A stretch of DNA of 64,000 bases from Streptomyces kurssanovii (GCF_014649695.1 NZ_BMTN01000003.1:372001-436000), one strand, 5' to 3'; shown: positions 20,034 through 29,517, numbered from the stretch's first letter. The notes: a model not told the origin generated them from the letters alone. Translations and numbers: made by a program.

Positions 20034-20236
20034 CAGCATCCCTGTTTGTGAAAGAGAGGGTCCGGAATACGGTGCCGGATGACCGCTCAGCCTTGCGTAA
20101 ATGACAGGGGTTTGTGGAGAGTTGATCGAGACGGGATGTACGCATGGCGTAAACCCGCCACCATGGACCATCCGCCATCCGGAACGAACAGGTGCTTATC
20201 GACCTCGATGAGCCGACGCGCCGGTAATCTCACCGA

Positions 20237-20704
20237 ATGAACAAGGAGTTGAGGGTCGCGGCCTACGCCGTCTGCATACGGGACGGACAGGTCCTGCTGG
20301 CACGCTGGGTCGCTCGCGACGGCACGAAGAAGTGGACGCTGCCCGGCGGCGGCATGGACCACGGTGAGGACCCCCTCGACACCGTCGTCCGCGAGGTCGA
20401 GGAAGAGACCGGCTACATCGCCGAGATGACCGCGCTGCTCGGCCTCGACTCGGTGCGCCGCCGCTACCCGCGCAAGCTGGGCGCCTTCGCGGACTTCCAG
20501 GGCCTGCGGATCGTGTACGAGGGCCGGATCACCGACGGTGAGCTGCGCAACGAGACCGGCGGGTCCACGGACCTCGCCGCCTGGCACCAGCTGGAAGCGG
20601 TGCCGGCGCTCCACCGCGTGGAACTCATCGACGTGGGCCTGGAGCTGTGGCACTCCAGGCCGGTGCTCGGCAGGGTCGCTCAGCGGGGCAGCACCACCAC
20701 GTAG
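20237..20704 (+). CDS. Nudix hydrolase
   Basis: A 155-residue Nudix-fold pyrophosphohydrolase acting on a nucleoside diphosphate-linked substrate of unknown identity. The Nudix box is intact: GGMDHGEDPLDTVVREVEEETGY region at about residues 41-63, matching Gx5Ex7REUxEExGU. The core is otherwise minimal. It diverges from the secreted protease with about 200 nt between starts, and its 3' end overlaps the convergent gene at 20680 by 25 nt. Specificity cannot be assigned. Confidence 0.93.
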   Translation: MNKELRVAAYAVCIRDGQVLLARWVARDGTKKWTLPGGGMDHGEDPLDTVVREVEEETGYIAEMTALLGLDSVRRRYPRKLGAFADFQGLRIVYEGRITDGELRNETGGSTDLAAWHQLEAVPALHRVELIDVGLELWHSRPVLGRVAQRGSTTT

Positions 20705-21702
20705 GCGGCGGGCTCGCGGTCCGCCGCGGCCATCAGCGCGGTGCGCACCACGGTCGCCTGCTGTTCGGGCGACTCACGGAGCTTGCGCGGCGTCAGGTGC
20801 ACGACGGTGATGCCGAGCCGCTCCAGATGTTCCCGCTTGCGCGCGTACCGGGACCACTGGGCGTCCTCGCCGTGGCGCGGCGCGCGCGTGTCCAGCTCCA
20901 CGGCCACCGCCTGCTCCGGCCAGTACGCGTCGACCCGGCCGAGCCGAGGGCCGCCGGGGAGACGGAGGTCCACGTTCCACAGGGGGTCGGGCAGACCGCC
21001 GTCGCGGACGAGTCCGTACAGCCTGCCCTCCGCCAGCGCACGGCCCTCCGCGAGCAGTTCGTCCACCGCGCTGACGACGTGCGGGCGGTCCAGCAGCCGC
21101 GCGTCGGTCAACTCCCGCACCAGCGCGGCCGGCTCGCAGTGCCCGCCCCGCACGGCCTCCGTCAGCAGCCGGCCGATCAGCGCCGCGTCGTCGAGCTCCG
21201 CCACCGCGTCGGCGAGGGCGCGGGACGCGGGGGCGACGGGCACGCCGCCGGCCTCTTCGGCCGGGGGCATCGAATGTCCCCGCACCAGCCGGGCGAACCC
21301 GGCCGACCGAAGCCGCCGCGTCCGCGGCACGAGCACGTCGATCAGCTCGATCGACGTCAGCGGCCCAGCCGCCGCGAATCCGTGCAGCGCGAGCGCGGCG
21401 AGCCCGGTGACCATCGCTTCGCCGTACGGCGCCGAGTCGTGCCGCTGGGCCGGCAGCACGGGCCGGCCGGCGTACAGCAGCGCGGCGTGCAGCCGCTCCT
21501 CGCCGGTGGCCGGTCCCGGCTGCAGCAGATACACCCCCGGCAGCAGCAACTGCCAGCCCCCGCCGGGCCGGCACTTCTCGGCGACCCGCGAGGGTGTGAA
21601 GCCGTGGGTACGCAACTGCGCCCCGGACACGACCCGCCGGCGCACGTCGCCGTCGGGCCGGCTGAGGGGAAGGGGGAAGAGGGGAGCGTTGGGCTGGTTC
21701 AT
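20680..21702 (-). CDS. Uncharacterised protein with a putative DUF559/PD-(D/E)XK-like C-terminal domain
   Basis: A 340-residue protein. The N-terminal half resembles AbiEi-type winged-helix antitoxin or regulator domains (GWQLLLPGVYLLQPG near 48-62, then GLAALALHGF). The C-terminal part (about 250-320) has the pattern of DUF559-type nuclease folds: GRVDAYWPEQAVAVELD followed by the R-x3-R...LGITVVHLTPRKL strand-helix ending. If functional it may cleave DNA, but the second catalytic position is not clear and no toxin or restriction partner is adjacent. It converges on the Nudix gene with a 25-nt overlap. Assignment rests on motif resemblance only. Confidence 0.7.
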   Translation of the reverse strand: MNQPNAPLFPLPLSRPDGDVRRRVVSGAQLRTHGFTPSRVAEKCRPGGGWQLLLPGVYLLQPGPATGEERLHAALLYAGRPVLPAQRHDSAPYGEAMVTGLAALALHGFAAAGPLTSIELIDVLVPRTRRLRSAGFARLVRGHSMPPAEEAGGVPVAPASRALADAVAELDDAALIGRLLTEAVRGGHCEPAALVRELTDARLLDRPHVVSAVDELLAEGRALAEGRLYGLVRDGGLPDPLWNVDLRLPGGPRLGRVDAYWPEQAVAVELDTRAPRHGEDAQWSRYARKREHLERLGITVVHLTPRKLRESPEQQATVVRTALMAAADREPAAYVVVLPR

Positions 21703-22223
21703 GCCGATGAGATGCCCGCGTCGCCGGACCGGGCTAACCGCTGTTACAAGCTCGTCGACGATTCAGGACAACCGTGTCCTAAAGTACGCACGTTCGAGTG
21801 CCGATGTGGGGCCGGCGCCGTGCCCACCCCGGCCGCTGTCGTCGGTGAGCGGCTCGGCCACGTACCGTGCCCCGCCCGTACCGTGCCCCGCCCGTGCCGG
21901 CCACCGGCCACCGGCCACCGGGCGCCGGGCGCGGCCCGGACCCGGTACGGCCTTCGGCCGTGTCATCAAGCTCCCTCTACGGCCTGGCGGCCGTGGCACG
22001 TACCGGGCGGGCCTGTCCCGCTCCGCGTGATCGGCGTTGCCCGCGCGGCCGAGGCCCGGCAGGGGGCAGGTCCAGCCCCGTATCGGCGATCGAGGCACGG
22101 GTTCCGGGGGCAGCGCCCCCGGAACACCGCGCAGAGCGCGGGGCGGTCCGGGGCCTGCCCGGGTTCCGGAACAGGCGGGGGGCGGGCCCGCTGCGGGCGG
22201 ACCCGTGGGCCCCGCCCCCACCG
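21703..22223. other. Gene-free GC-rich intergenic region with short repeats
   Basis: No gene recognised. 21740-21790 is the least GC-rich stretch and probably holds the promoter for the leftward gene at 20680. Around 21860-21935 there are short direct repeats (CCGTGCCCCGCCCGTACCG-type units and three CCACCGG units). A dispersed repeat element lies at 22085-22131, and a second self-complementary GC-rich stretch follows to about 22190. Confidence 0.6.
22085..22131. repeat. Dispersed GC-rich intergenic repeat, copy 1
   Basis: Begins GGCGATCGAGGCACGGG and contains a TCCGGGGGC...GCCCCCGGA palindrome. Closely similar to the element at 32668-32732, and related through the palindrome to the one at 55776-55824. 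Confidence 0.6.
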
Positions 22224-24785
22224 TCACGCCCCGTCGCACTCCTGCGCCCGCAACGCCCTCGCCAGATCGTCGCGGGACTCCGCGACCAGCCGCCGCAGCG
22301 CCGGCGCCGCCGACGCGTGCTCGGCCAGCCACTCGTCCGTCGCGTCGAGCGTGGCCCGGGAGTCCTGGAAGGACGGGTACAGGCCCCGCACCACGTCCAT
22401 CCCGATCTGGATCGACCGCTCGGACCACACCCGCTCGATCGCCTCGAAGTACTTCTCGGTGTACGGGGCGATCAGTTCACGCTGCGACGGCTGGGCGAAG
22501 CCCGAGATCGTCGCTTCGACGAGCGCGTTGGACAGTTTGTCCGACTCGACCACCGTCGCCCACGCCTGGTCCTTGACCGCGGCCGACGGCCGCGACGCGA
22601 GGCAGCGCACCTCGTGCCGCTTGCCCGAGGCCGTGTCGTCGCGGGCCAGTTCCGCCGCGATCGCCGACTCGTCGGCGACCCCGTGCGCCGCCAGCGGTTC
22701 CAGGAACGACCAGCGAAGTTCCTGGTCGACGTCCAGGCCGTCGATCTTCTCGGTGCCCGCCAGCAGCGCGGAGAGCAGCCGGAAGTCCGTCTCCGACTCG
22801 GCGACCGACGCGAAGAACCGCGCCCAGGTCAGCTGGTGCTGGCTGCCCGGCCCGGCGGCCCGCAGTTCCCGCAGCGCGCCTTCCGCTGCCAGCCGACCGC
22901 CCTCGGCGCGCCAGCCGGGTGCCATGTAGTGCACGAGGGCGGACCGCGTCCACGCGTGCAGCATCTGGAGGACGCCGATGTCGGACTCGCGCCCGGCGAA
23001 CGCCAGCACCAGACGGACGAAGTCCCGCGCCGGCATCAGCGCGTCGCGGGTCAGGTTCCACAGCGCGGACCAGCACAGCGCCCGCGCCAGCGGATCCCTG
23101 ATGTCGCCGAGCGAGGACCGCAGCGTCTCGAGGGACCGCTCGTCGAAGCGGATCTTGCAGTAGGTCAGGTCCTCGTCGTTGACCAGGACGAGTCCGGGCC
23201 GCTCCTCGCCCGCGAGTTCGGGCACGACCGTGCGCGCACCGGTGACGTCCACCCCGGCCTGCGCGTACCGTACGAGCTCAGAGTTCTCGATCCGGTAGAG
23301 GCCGACGGCCACCCGGTGCGGCCGGAGCGTGTCACCGTCCTGGGAGATCGCCAGCTCGGTGATGCGCCCGTCCGCGTCGTACGCCACCTCGGGCGTCAGC
23401 GCGTTGACGCCAGATGTCTCGAGCCAGGACCGGGACCAGTCCTTCATGTCGCGCCCGGACGTCTTCTCCAGCACGGACAGCAGGTCGCCGAGCCGGGTGT
23501 TCCCGTACGCGTGGCGCTTGAAGTAACGCCGGGCGCCCTCCATGAACGCGTCCCGGCCCACGTACGCGACGAGCTGCTTGAGCACGGACGCGCCCTTGGC
23601 GTACGTGATGCCGTCGAAGTTGAGCTTGGCGTCCTCGAGGTCGCGGATGTCGGCCGTGACCGGGTGCGTCGACGGCAGCTGGTCGGCGCGGTACGCCCAG
23701 GCCTTGCGGTTGTTGGCGAAGGTGACCCACCCGTCGGTGAAGCGCGTCGCCTCGACCATCGAGAAGGAGCCCATGAAGTCCGCGAAGGACTCCTTGAGCC
23801 ACAGGTCGTCCCACCACTGCATGGTGACGAGGTCGCCGAACCACATGTGCGCCATCTCGTGCAGGATGACGTTGGCCCGGCGCTCGTACGACGCCTGTGT
23901 CACCTTGCCGCGGAAGATGAACTCCTCGCGGAAGGTCACGCAGCCCGGGTTCTCCATGGCCCCGATGTTGTACTCGGGCACGAACGCCTGGTCGTACTTC
24001 CCGAAGGGGTACGGGTAGTCGAAGTGCTCGTGGAAGAAGTCCAGACCCTGCTTGGTGACGAGGAAGATGTCGTCCGCGTCGAAGTGCTTGGCGAGCCCCT
24101 TGCGGCACATCGCGCCCAGCGGGATCCGCAGGACCGTGCCGTCGGCCAGTTCACGCTCGTACAGATCGGTCTCGTAGTGGTACGGCCCGGCGACGACCGC
24201 CGTGATGTACGTCGAGATCGGCGCCGTCTCGGCGAACCGCCAGGTCCCGTCCTCCGCGCGGGCGCCCTCACGGTTGCTCCACACCGTCCAGCCCTCGGGG
24301 GCGGACACCTCGAACCGGAACGGCGCCTTGAGGTCGGGCTGTTCGAAGTCGGCGAAGACGCGGCGGGCGTCGGCCGGCTCGTACTGCGTGTAGAGGTAGA
24401 CCTCGCCGTCCTCGGGGTCGACGAAGCGGTGCAGTCCCTCGCCGGTGCGGCTGTACGCGCACTGGGCGTCTACGACGAGCACGTTCTCCGCGGCCAGGCC
24501 GTCCAGCGTGATCCGGGAGCCGTCGAAGACGACGGCGGGGTCCAGCTGACGCCCGTTGAGGGTGACGGCCGTCACGGACGGGGCCAGCAGGTCGACGAAG
24601 GTCGAAGCACCCGGCTCGTTCGCACGGAAGCGGATCGTGGTCACCGACCTGAAGGTGCGCGGCCCTGAGGCGTCCTCGGGCTCCCCGACCGCGGACCGCA
24701 CGTCGAGGGCCACCTCGTACCCGTCGACGGACAGCAGTCCGGCCCGGGAGCGGGCCTCGTCGCGGGACAGATTCTCACCGGGCAC
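22224..24785 (-). CDS. pepN: Aminopeptidase N (M1 zinc metallopeptidase), copy 2
   Basis: Second M1 aminopeptidase of the window. Starting from the GTG seven nt after AAGGAG (a GTG six bases upstream is too close to that site), it is 853 residues. GAMEN is at 275-279, HEMAH gives H309 and H313, and E332 in LKESFA is the third zinc ligand. The domain order is the same as in the copy at 12778-15369, and both begin VPGxNLxRxEA. The two differ throughout, so the duplication is old rather than a recent repeat. It diverges from the DsbA-fold gene at 24902, with 116 nt for both promoters. Confidence 0.96.
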   Translation of the reverse strand: MPGENLSRDEARSRAGLLSVDGYEVALDVRSAVGEPEDASGPRTFRSVTTIRFRANEPGASTFVDLLAPSVTAVTLNGRQLDPAVVFDGSRITLDGLAAENVLVVDAQCAYSRTGEGLHRFVDPEDGEVYLYTQYEPADARRVFADFEQPDLKAPFRFEVSAPEGWTVWSNREGARAEDGTWRFAETAPISTYITAVVAGPYHYETDLYERELADGTVLRIPLGAMCRKGLAKHFDADDIFLVTKQGLDFFHEHFDYPYPFGKYDQAFVPEYNIGAMENPGCVTFREEFIFRGKVTQASYERRANVILHEMAHMWFGDLVTMQWWDDLWLKESFADFMGSFSMVEATRFTDGWVTFANNRKAWAYRADQLPSTHPVTADIRDLEDAKLNFDGITYAKGASVLKQLVAYVGRDAFMEGARRYFKRHAYGNTRLGDLLSVLEKTSGRDMKDWSRSWLETSGVNALTPEVAYDADGRITELAISQDGDTLRPHRVAVGLYRIENSELVRYAQAGVDVTGARTVVPELAGEERPGLVLVNDEDLTYCKIRFDERSLETLRSSLGDIRDPLARALCWSALWNLTRDALMPARDFVRLVLAFAGRESDIGVLQMLHAWTRSALVHYMAPGWRAEGGRLAAEGALRELRAAGPGSQHQLTWARFFASVAESETDFRLLSALLAGTEKIDGLDVDQELRWSFLEPLAAHGVADESAIAAELARDDTASGKRHEVRCLASRPSAAVKDQAWATVVESDKLSNALVEATISGFAQPSQRELIAPYTEKYFEAIERVWSERSIQIGMDVVRGLYPSFQDSRATLDATDEWLAEHASAAPALRRLVAESRDDLARALRAQECDGA

Positions 24786-24901
24786 AAGCACTCCTTCGTG
24801 TCTCGTTCGAACACGAGCGATCCTCCCATGGGAATCGCCGGAGCCATCGGCGGCGTTGCCCGAGCAGGCGCGCAGGGCGCCGATACCTTCCGAGGAGTGA
24901 C

Positions 24902-25540
24902 ATGTCGCACGACGGCAAGACGCCCGTGGACTTCTGGTTCGACCCGCTGTGCCCCTGGGCCTGGATGACCTCCCGCTGGATGCTCGAGGTGGAGAAGGTC
25001 CGTGACGTAGAGGTGCGCTGGCATGTGATGAGCCTCGCCGTGCTCAACGAGGACAAGCTCGACGAGCTTCCCGAGGAGTACCGGGACATGCTGGAGAACA
25101 AGGCGTGGGGCCCGGTGCGCGTCGTCGTCGCCGCCCAGCAGGAGCACGGCGACGAGGTGGTCGGCAAGCTCTACACCGCGCTCGGCACCCGCTTCCACAA
25201 CGAGGGCATGGGGCCTGTCCGGGAGGCCGTCGTCGCGGCGCTCAAGGACGTCGGTCTGCCCACCTCCCTCGCCGACTTCGCGGACAAGGGCACGTACGAC
25301 GCCCAGCTGCGCGCCTCCCACAAGGAGGGCATCGAGAAGGTCGGCCAGGAAGTCGGCACGCCGGTCATCGCGGTGCCGGGCTCCGACGGCGGGCAGATCG
25401 CCTTCTTCGGTCCGGTCGTCACCCCCGCCCCCAAGGGCGAAGAAGCGGCCCGGCTGTGGGACGGCACGCTGATGGTCGCGTCGATCCCCGGGTTCTACGA
25501 GATCAAGCGCACCCGGACCCAGGGCCCCGTCTTCGACTGA
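24902..25540 (+). CDS. DsbA-fold oxidoreductase, mycothiol-dependent nitroreductase (Rv2466c)-like
   Basis: Thioredoxin/DsbA-fold protein of 212 residues, probably a mycothiol-linked oxidoreductase. The fold has DFWFDPLCPWAW at residues 10-21, a helical insertion (about 60-150), the cis-Pro strand GTPVIAVP and the C-terminal FFGPVVTPAP segment. In the mycobacterial Rv2466c family, as I recall, the site is CxxC; here it is CPWA, with only the first Cys (C17), so it would rely on a monothiol mechanism. GAGGAG lies 5 nt before the ATG. It diverges from the second pepN and converges on a permease across a long terminator. Confidence 0.85.
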   Translation: MSHDGKTPVDFWFDPLCPWAWMTSRWMLEVEKVRDVEVRWHVMSLAVLNEDKLDELPEEYRDMLENKAWGPVRVVVAAQQEHGDEVVGKLYTALGTRFHNEGMGPVREAVVAALKDVGLPTSLADFADKGTYDAQLRASHKEGIEKVGQEVGTPVIAVPGSDGGQIAFFGPVVTPAPKGEEAARLWDGTLMVASIPGFYEIKRTRTQGPVFD

Positions 25541-25583
25541 ACCGCCCGCCGGACGGCAACGCCCGCGTCCCCGCAAGCCGCGT

Positions 25584-25642
25584 CCCGCACAGCGCAGTGC
25601 CCCCGCGAGTCACGTACTCGCGGGGGCACTGCGCTGTGCGGG
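25584..25642. terminator. Bidirectional terminator with a perfect 27-bp stem
   Basis: Arms 25584-25610 and 25616-25642 are perfectly complementary (outer bases CCCGCACAGCG, inner CCCGCGAGT) around loop CACGT. It lies between convergent genes, 43 nt after the DsbA-like stop and 19 nt beyond the permease stop. Confidence 0.9.
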
Positions 25643-25661
25643 CGGTTCCGTGCCGCCGCAC

Positions 25662-27080
25662 TCAGTCCGCCGCGCCGGCCTCGGCGGCGGAGCGGGACTC
25701 ACGCGTCTTCTGCAGCACGAACCCGACGACGGCGAGGACCAGCGTCAGGACACCGGTGCCGAGCAGCTGCATCCGGGTCTCCTCCTCGCGCAGCATCAGC
25801 GCGAAGACGGTCGCCATGCCGGCCAGGGCGAGCAGCGTGAGGCCCGGGAACAGCCACATCTTCACGACCAGCTTCTCGGGGCTCTCCCGCTCCGTGCGGC
25901 GGCGCAGCACCAACTGCGAGACGGCGATGAAGAACCAGACGACCAGGATGATCGCGCCGATCGTGTTGAGCAGCCACATGAAGATGTCCTCCGGCCGCCA
26001 GTACGACAGCAGCACGCACAGGAAGCCGAAGACGGAGGACACCAGCACGGCGGTCCGCGGCACGCCGCCGGAGATCCGGCCCAGCGCGGTCGGCCCCTGG
26101 CGGCGGGCGACCAGCGAGCACGCCATCCGGGAGGCGCCGTAGATGTTGGCGTTCATCGCGGAGAGCAGCGCGATCAGCACGACCACGTTCATGATCTGGC
26201 CCGCGCCGTCGATGCCCAGGTGGTCCAGGGTCGCGACGTACGGTCCCTTCTCTGCGACGGCCTTCTCGTGCCACGGCACCAGCGTGACGATGACCGCCAT
26301 CGAACCGATGTAGAAGACGGCGATACGCCACATCGCGGTGCGCACGGCCTTGGCGACGCCCTGCACCGGGTGCTCGGACTCGGCGGCGGCGATGGTGACC
26401 GTCTCCAGACCGCCGTAGGCGAAGACGGAGGCGAGGAGGCCGACGATCAGGCCCTCGGTGCCGTTCGGCATGAAGCCGCCGTCACCGGTGAGGTTGGTGG
26501 TGCCCGGAGCTTCGCTGCCCGGAAGGACGCCGGCGATCGCGAGGACGCCGATGCCCAGGAAGAGCACGATCGCGCCGACCTTCAGCGCGGCGAACCAGAA
26601 CTCGAACTCGCCGAAGTTCTTCACCGCCGCCAGGTTCGTGCCGCAGAACACCAGCATGAACAGCGCCACCCAGGCCCACTCGGGAGTCCCGGGGAACCAG
26701 CCCGTCATGATGCCCGCGGCGCCGATGGCCTCCAGGCCGACGGCCACGCACAGCAGGAACCAGAACGCCCAGCCGGCGGTGAAGCCGGCCCACGGCCCGA
26801 TGGCCCGTTCCGCGTGCACCGAGAAGGAGCCGGAGGCCGGGTTGGCCGCCGACATCTCACCCAGCATCCGCATCACCAGCATGACCAGCAGTCCGGAGAG
26901 GGCGTACGCGACGACGATCGACGGTCCGGCCGCGGCGATACCGGCGCCCGATCCCACGAAGAGCCCGGCGCCGATGACACCGCCGAGGGCGATCATCGAC
27001 AAGTGGCGTTGTTTGAGGCCGTGCGTGAGCGTGGCGTCGGCCGGCTGGTCGACGGGCGCGGGCGCGGTGGTCCGAGACAT
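25662..27080 (-). CDS. Amino-acid permease (APC superfamily), paralogue 1
   Basis: Twelve-helix amino acid/proton symporter of the GABA permease/AAT family, 472 residues. Family markers are GLKQRHLSMIALGGVIGAGLFVGSG around TM1 (about 20-45), MRMLGEMSAANPASGSFSVHAERAIG (TM2-TM3), NFGEFEFWFAALKVGAIVLF, and GGLETVTIAAAESEHP (TM6). The start is the ATG at 27080, with AGGG about 8 nt upstream; a longer frame to 27131 is less likely. It is followed by two further leftward permeases of the same family at 27178 and 29629. The substrate, possibly GABA or an aromatic or aliphatic amino acid, is not resolved. Confidence 0.93.
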   Translation of the reverse strand: MSRTTAPAPVDQPADATLTHGLKQRHLSMIALGGVIGAGLFVGSGAGIAAAGPSIVVAYALSGLLVMLVMRMLGEMSAANPASGSFSVHAERAIGPWAGFTAGWAFWFLLCVAVGLEAIGAAGIMTGWFPGTPEWAWVALFMLVFCGTNLAAVKNFGEFEFWFAALKVGAIVLFLGIGVLAIAGVLPGSEAPGTTNLTGDGGFMPNGTEGLIVGLLASVFAYGGLETVTIAAAESEHPVQGVAKAVRTAMWRIAVFYIGSMAVIVTLVPWHEKAVAEKGPYVATLDHLGIDGAGQIMNVVVLIALLSAMNANIYGASRMACSLVARRQGPTALGRISGGVPRTAVLVSSVFGFLCVLLSYWRPEDIFMWLLNTIGAIILVVWFFIAVSQLVLRRRTERESPEKLVVKMWLFPGLTLLALAGMATVFALMLREEETRMQLLGTGVLTLVLAVVGFVLQKTRESRSAAEAGAAD

Positions 27081-27177
27081 GGGCGTGCCCTGTTCATGAG
27101 CTGAGACGGGGGAGCGGCCCAGTGTGGGCACGGTCGCCGCTCACAGGGAACAGATGTCCGCTATACGGTCACGATCT

Positions 27178-28602
27178 TCACGGAACGTCAACAACCGCAC
27201 ACGTGAACCCCGCAACTCGGCGGCGCCGCTCGCGTAGCTCCCGGACGGCCGAAACCAGCAGTACACCGGCGGTCGCACCGCTCGACCACAGCACCTGCGG
27301 CCGGGCGGTGTCATCGGTGAGCATCAGCCCCAGCACGGCCGCCATCGCGGCGAGCGCCACCCAGGTGAGCCACGGGAAGCCCCACATGCGCAGGGTCAGC
27401 CTCTCCGGCGCCTCACGCTCGAGGCGCCGGCGCAGCCGCAGCTGCGACACCGCGATCAGCGCCCAGACGAACAGCAGTACCGCGCCGACCGAGTTGAGCA
27501 TGTAGAGGAAGACCGAATCCGGCCACTTCAGATTGAGCAGCACGGACACGAAGCCGAACGCGACGGAGGCGAGCACCGCCTTGCGCGGCACGCCGCCCGG
27601 GGCGAGCTTCAGCAGCCCCTTCGGTGCCTCGCCACGCTCCGCGAGCGAGAACACCATCCGGGAGGCGCCGTACAGGTTGGCGTTGAGCGCGGACAGCAGC
27701 GCCACGAAGACGACGATCTCCATGATCCGGCCGGCGCTCGGCACGCCGATCGAGTCGAGAACGGAGACATAGGGACTCAGGCCCGCCTTCTGCGCGGTCC
27801 AGGGCATGACGGTCACGATGACGACCATCGAGCCCACATAGAAGAAGAGGATGCGGACCACCGCGCTGCGCACGGCGCGGCCCACCGCGCGGGCCGGATC
27901 CGCGGTCTCCGCGGCGGCGATGGTGACGACCTCGAGGCCGCCGAAGGCGAAGACGACGGCGAGTACGCCGGAGATCACGCCGGACCAGCCGCTGGGCAGG
28001 AAGCCGCCCTCGCCGGTGAGCCGGGTGAGGCCGACCGGGTCCGTGTCCGGCAGCAGCCCGAAGATCGCCAGTGTGCCGAGTGCTAGGAAGAGCACGATCG
28101 CGCCGACCTTGAGCGCGGCGAACCAGAACTCGAACTCGCCGAAGTTCTTCACCGCCGTCAGGTTGGCGACGGTGAAGACCACCATGAACACCAGCACCCA
28201 GCCCCATGGAGGCACGGCGGGCGCCCAGCCGTGGACGATCGCCGCGGCGGCCGTCGCCTCCGCGGCGAGCACCACCACCAGCAGGAACCAGTACAGCCAG
28301 CCGACGCTGAACCCGGCCCAGCGCCCCAGCGCGCGTTCCGCGTGCACCGAGAACGAACCGGAAGCGGGCATCGCGGAGGACATCTCACCGAGCATCCGCA
28401 TCACCAGCATCGCGAGGGCGCCCGCGATCAGATAGGAGAGCACGATGCCGGGGCCGGCCAGGGCGATGCCGGCGCCCGATCCCACAAAGAGCCCGGCGCC
28501 GATCACCCCGCCGAGGCCGAGCATCGTCAGATGGCGCTGCTCGAGCCCGTGGCTCAGGGGTTCGGCCTCTGCGGCCAGGGGCGTGGGCGGCGCGTCGTGC
28601 AT
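27178..28602 (-). CDS. Amino-acid permease (APC superfamily), paralogue 2
   Basis: A 474-residue, twelve-helix permease closely related to its downstream neighbour: GLEQRHLTMLGLGGVIGAGL at the first helix, MPASGSFSVHAERALGRWAGF, FGEFEFWFAALKVGAIVLFLALG, and GGLEVVTIAAAETADPARAV in the middle. Only about 97 nt separate it from the first permease gene, so the two may be co-transcribed leftward. The region upstream of its start holds a divergent promoter area shared with bioY. Substrate unknown; the differences from its neighbour are concentrated in loops and C-terminal helices. Confidence 0.92.
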   Translation of the reverse strand: MHDAPPTPLAAEAEPLSHGLEQRHLTMLGLGGVIGAGLFVGSGAGIALAGPGIVLSYLIAGALAMLVMRMLGEMSSAMPASGSFSVHAERALGRWAGFSVGWLYWFLLVVVLAAEATAAAAIVHGWAPAVPPWGWVLVFMVVFTVANLTAVKNFGEFEFWFAALKVGAIVLFLALGTLAIFGLLPDTDPVGLTRLTGEGGFLPSGWSGVISGVLAVVFAFGGLEVVTIAAAETADPARAVGRAVRSAVVRILFFYVGSMVVIVTVMPWTAQKAGLSPYVSVLDSIGVPSAGRIMEIVVFVALLSALNANLYGASRMVFSLAERGEAPKGLLKLAPGGVPRKAVLASVAFGFVSVLLNLKWPDSVFLYMLNSVGAVLLFVWALIAVSQLRLRRRLEREAPERLTLRMWGFPWLTWVALAAMAAVLGLMLTDDTARPQVLWSSGATAGVLLVSAVRELRERRRRVAGFTCAVVDVP

Positions 28603-28865
28603 CTGCTGGAGAACTCTCGGATCACTCGGTACGAGTTATGGGGTCCCTACAGTCTTCCCGAGTTGACAGCCCCTGTGCAAAACGGGCGCCTACGCCCTGG
28701 ACCTCAGTGACGAGCATCACGTCATCGTCGGCATGATCGAGACTCTTTGTGTGAACCCCACCAAGCTGTCAACCGCCGCTTTGTGGGCGGCTGCTGGTGA
28801 TCGAGCGATTCTCCGTGGGCTACGGTCACCCTGTCCCGAACTGCCCTCATCCTCGCGGAGTCCCG

Positions 28866-29450
28866 ATGAGCACTGCTGCCGCCCCCGTCCGATCGGGGCT
28901 CGTCCTCGCCGATCTGCTGCCCGCGTCCCGCGTCCGGGACATCACCCTCGTCGTCGGCGGCGCCGCGCTCACCGGCATCGCGGCGCAGATCGCGGTCCCG
29001 GTCCCCGGCTCCCCGGTCCCCGTGTCCGGCCAGACCTTCGCGGCCCTCCTCGTGGGCACCGCGCTGGGCGCCCGCCGCGGCTTCCTCTCCCTCGCCCTGT
29101 ACGCGGTGGCCGGCATGGCGGGCATGCCGTGGTTCGCCCAGGCGACGTCCGGCTATGGGATGCCGTCCTTCGGCTACATCCTCGGCATGCTGCTCGCCGC
29201 GACCGTCGTCGGCCACTTCGCCCGTCGCGGCGCCGACCGTTCCGTGCTGCGCATGGCGGGCACGATGGCGGCCGGCTCGGCGATCATCTACGCGGTCGGC
29301 GTCCCCTACCTGGCGCTGGCCACCGGCATGTCCTTCGGTGAGGCGGTCGCGGCCGGCCTGGTGCCGTTCCTGATCGGCGACGCGCTGAAGGCGGCCCTGG
29401 CGATGGGCGCACTGCCCACCGCCTGGAAGCTCATCGGCCGCCGCGGCTGA
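28866..29450 (+). CDS. bioY: Biotin transporter BioY (S component)
   Basis: Substrate-binding S component of an energy-coupling-factor biotin importer, 194 residues with six hydrophobic helices. The BioY signature VPVPGSPVPVSGQTFAALLVG is at about residues 40-60, with TALGARRGFLSLALYAVAGMAGMPWFA next and GDALKAALAMG near the C-terminus. The start is ATG with GGAG 7 nt upstream; an upstream GTG at 28797 is unlikely. No EcfA or EcfT gene is adjacent, so it works alone or shares distant energising subunits. It is the only rightward gene inside a run of three leftward amino-acid permeases. Confidence 0.95.
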   Translation: MSTAAAPVRSGLVLADLLPASRVRDITLVVGGAALTGIAAQIAVPVPGSPVPVSGQTFAALLVGTALGARRGFLSLALYAVAGMAGMPWFAQATSGYGMPSFGYILGMLLAATVVGHFARRGADRSVLRMAGTMAAGSAIIYAVGVPYLALATGMSFGEAVAAGLVPFLIGDALKAALAMGALPTAWKLIGRRG

Positions 29451-29471
29451 CGCACACGGCCCTGGCCGCAG

Positions 29472-29517
29472 AAGAGGCCCGCCCGGTTCTCAGCACCCTG
29501 GGACCGGCGGGCCTCTT
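29472..29517 (+). terminator. Terminator of bioY
   Basis: Arms AAGAGGCCCGCCCGGT and ACCGGCGGGCCTCTT (one bulged base) around a 15-nt loop, 22 nt after the bioY stop. Confidence 0.75.
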
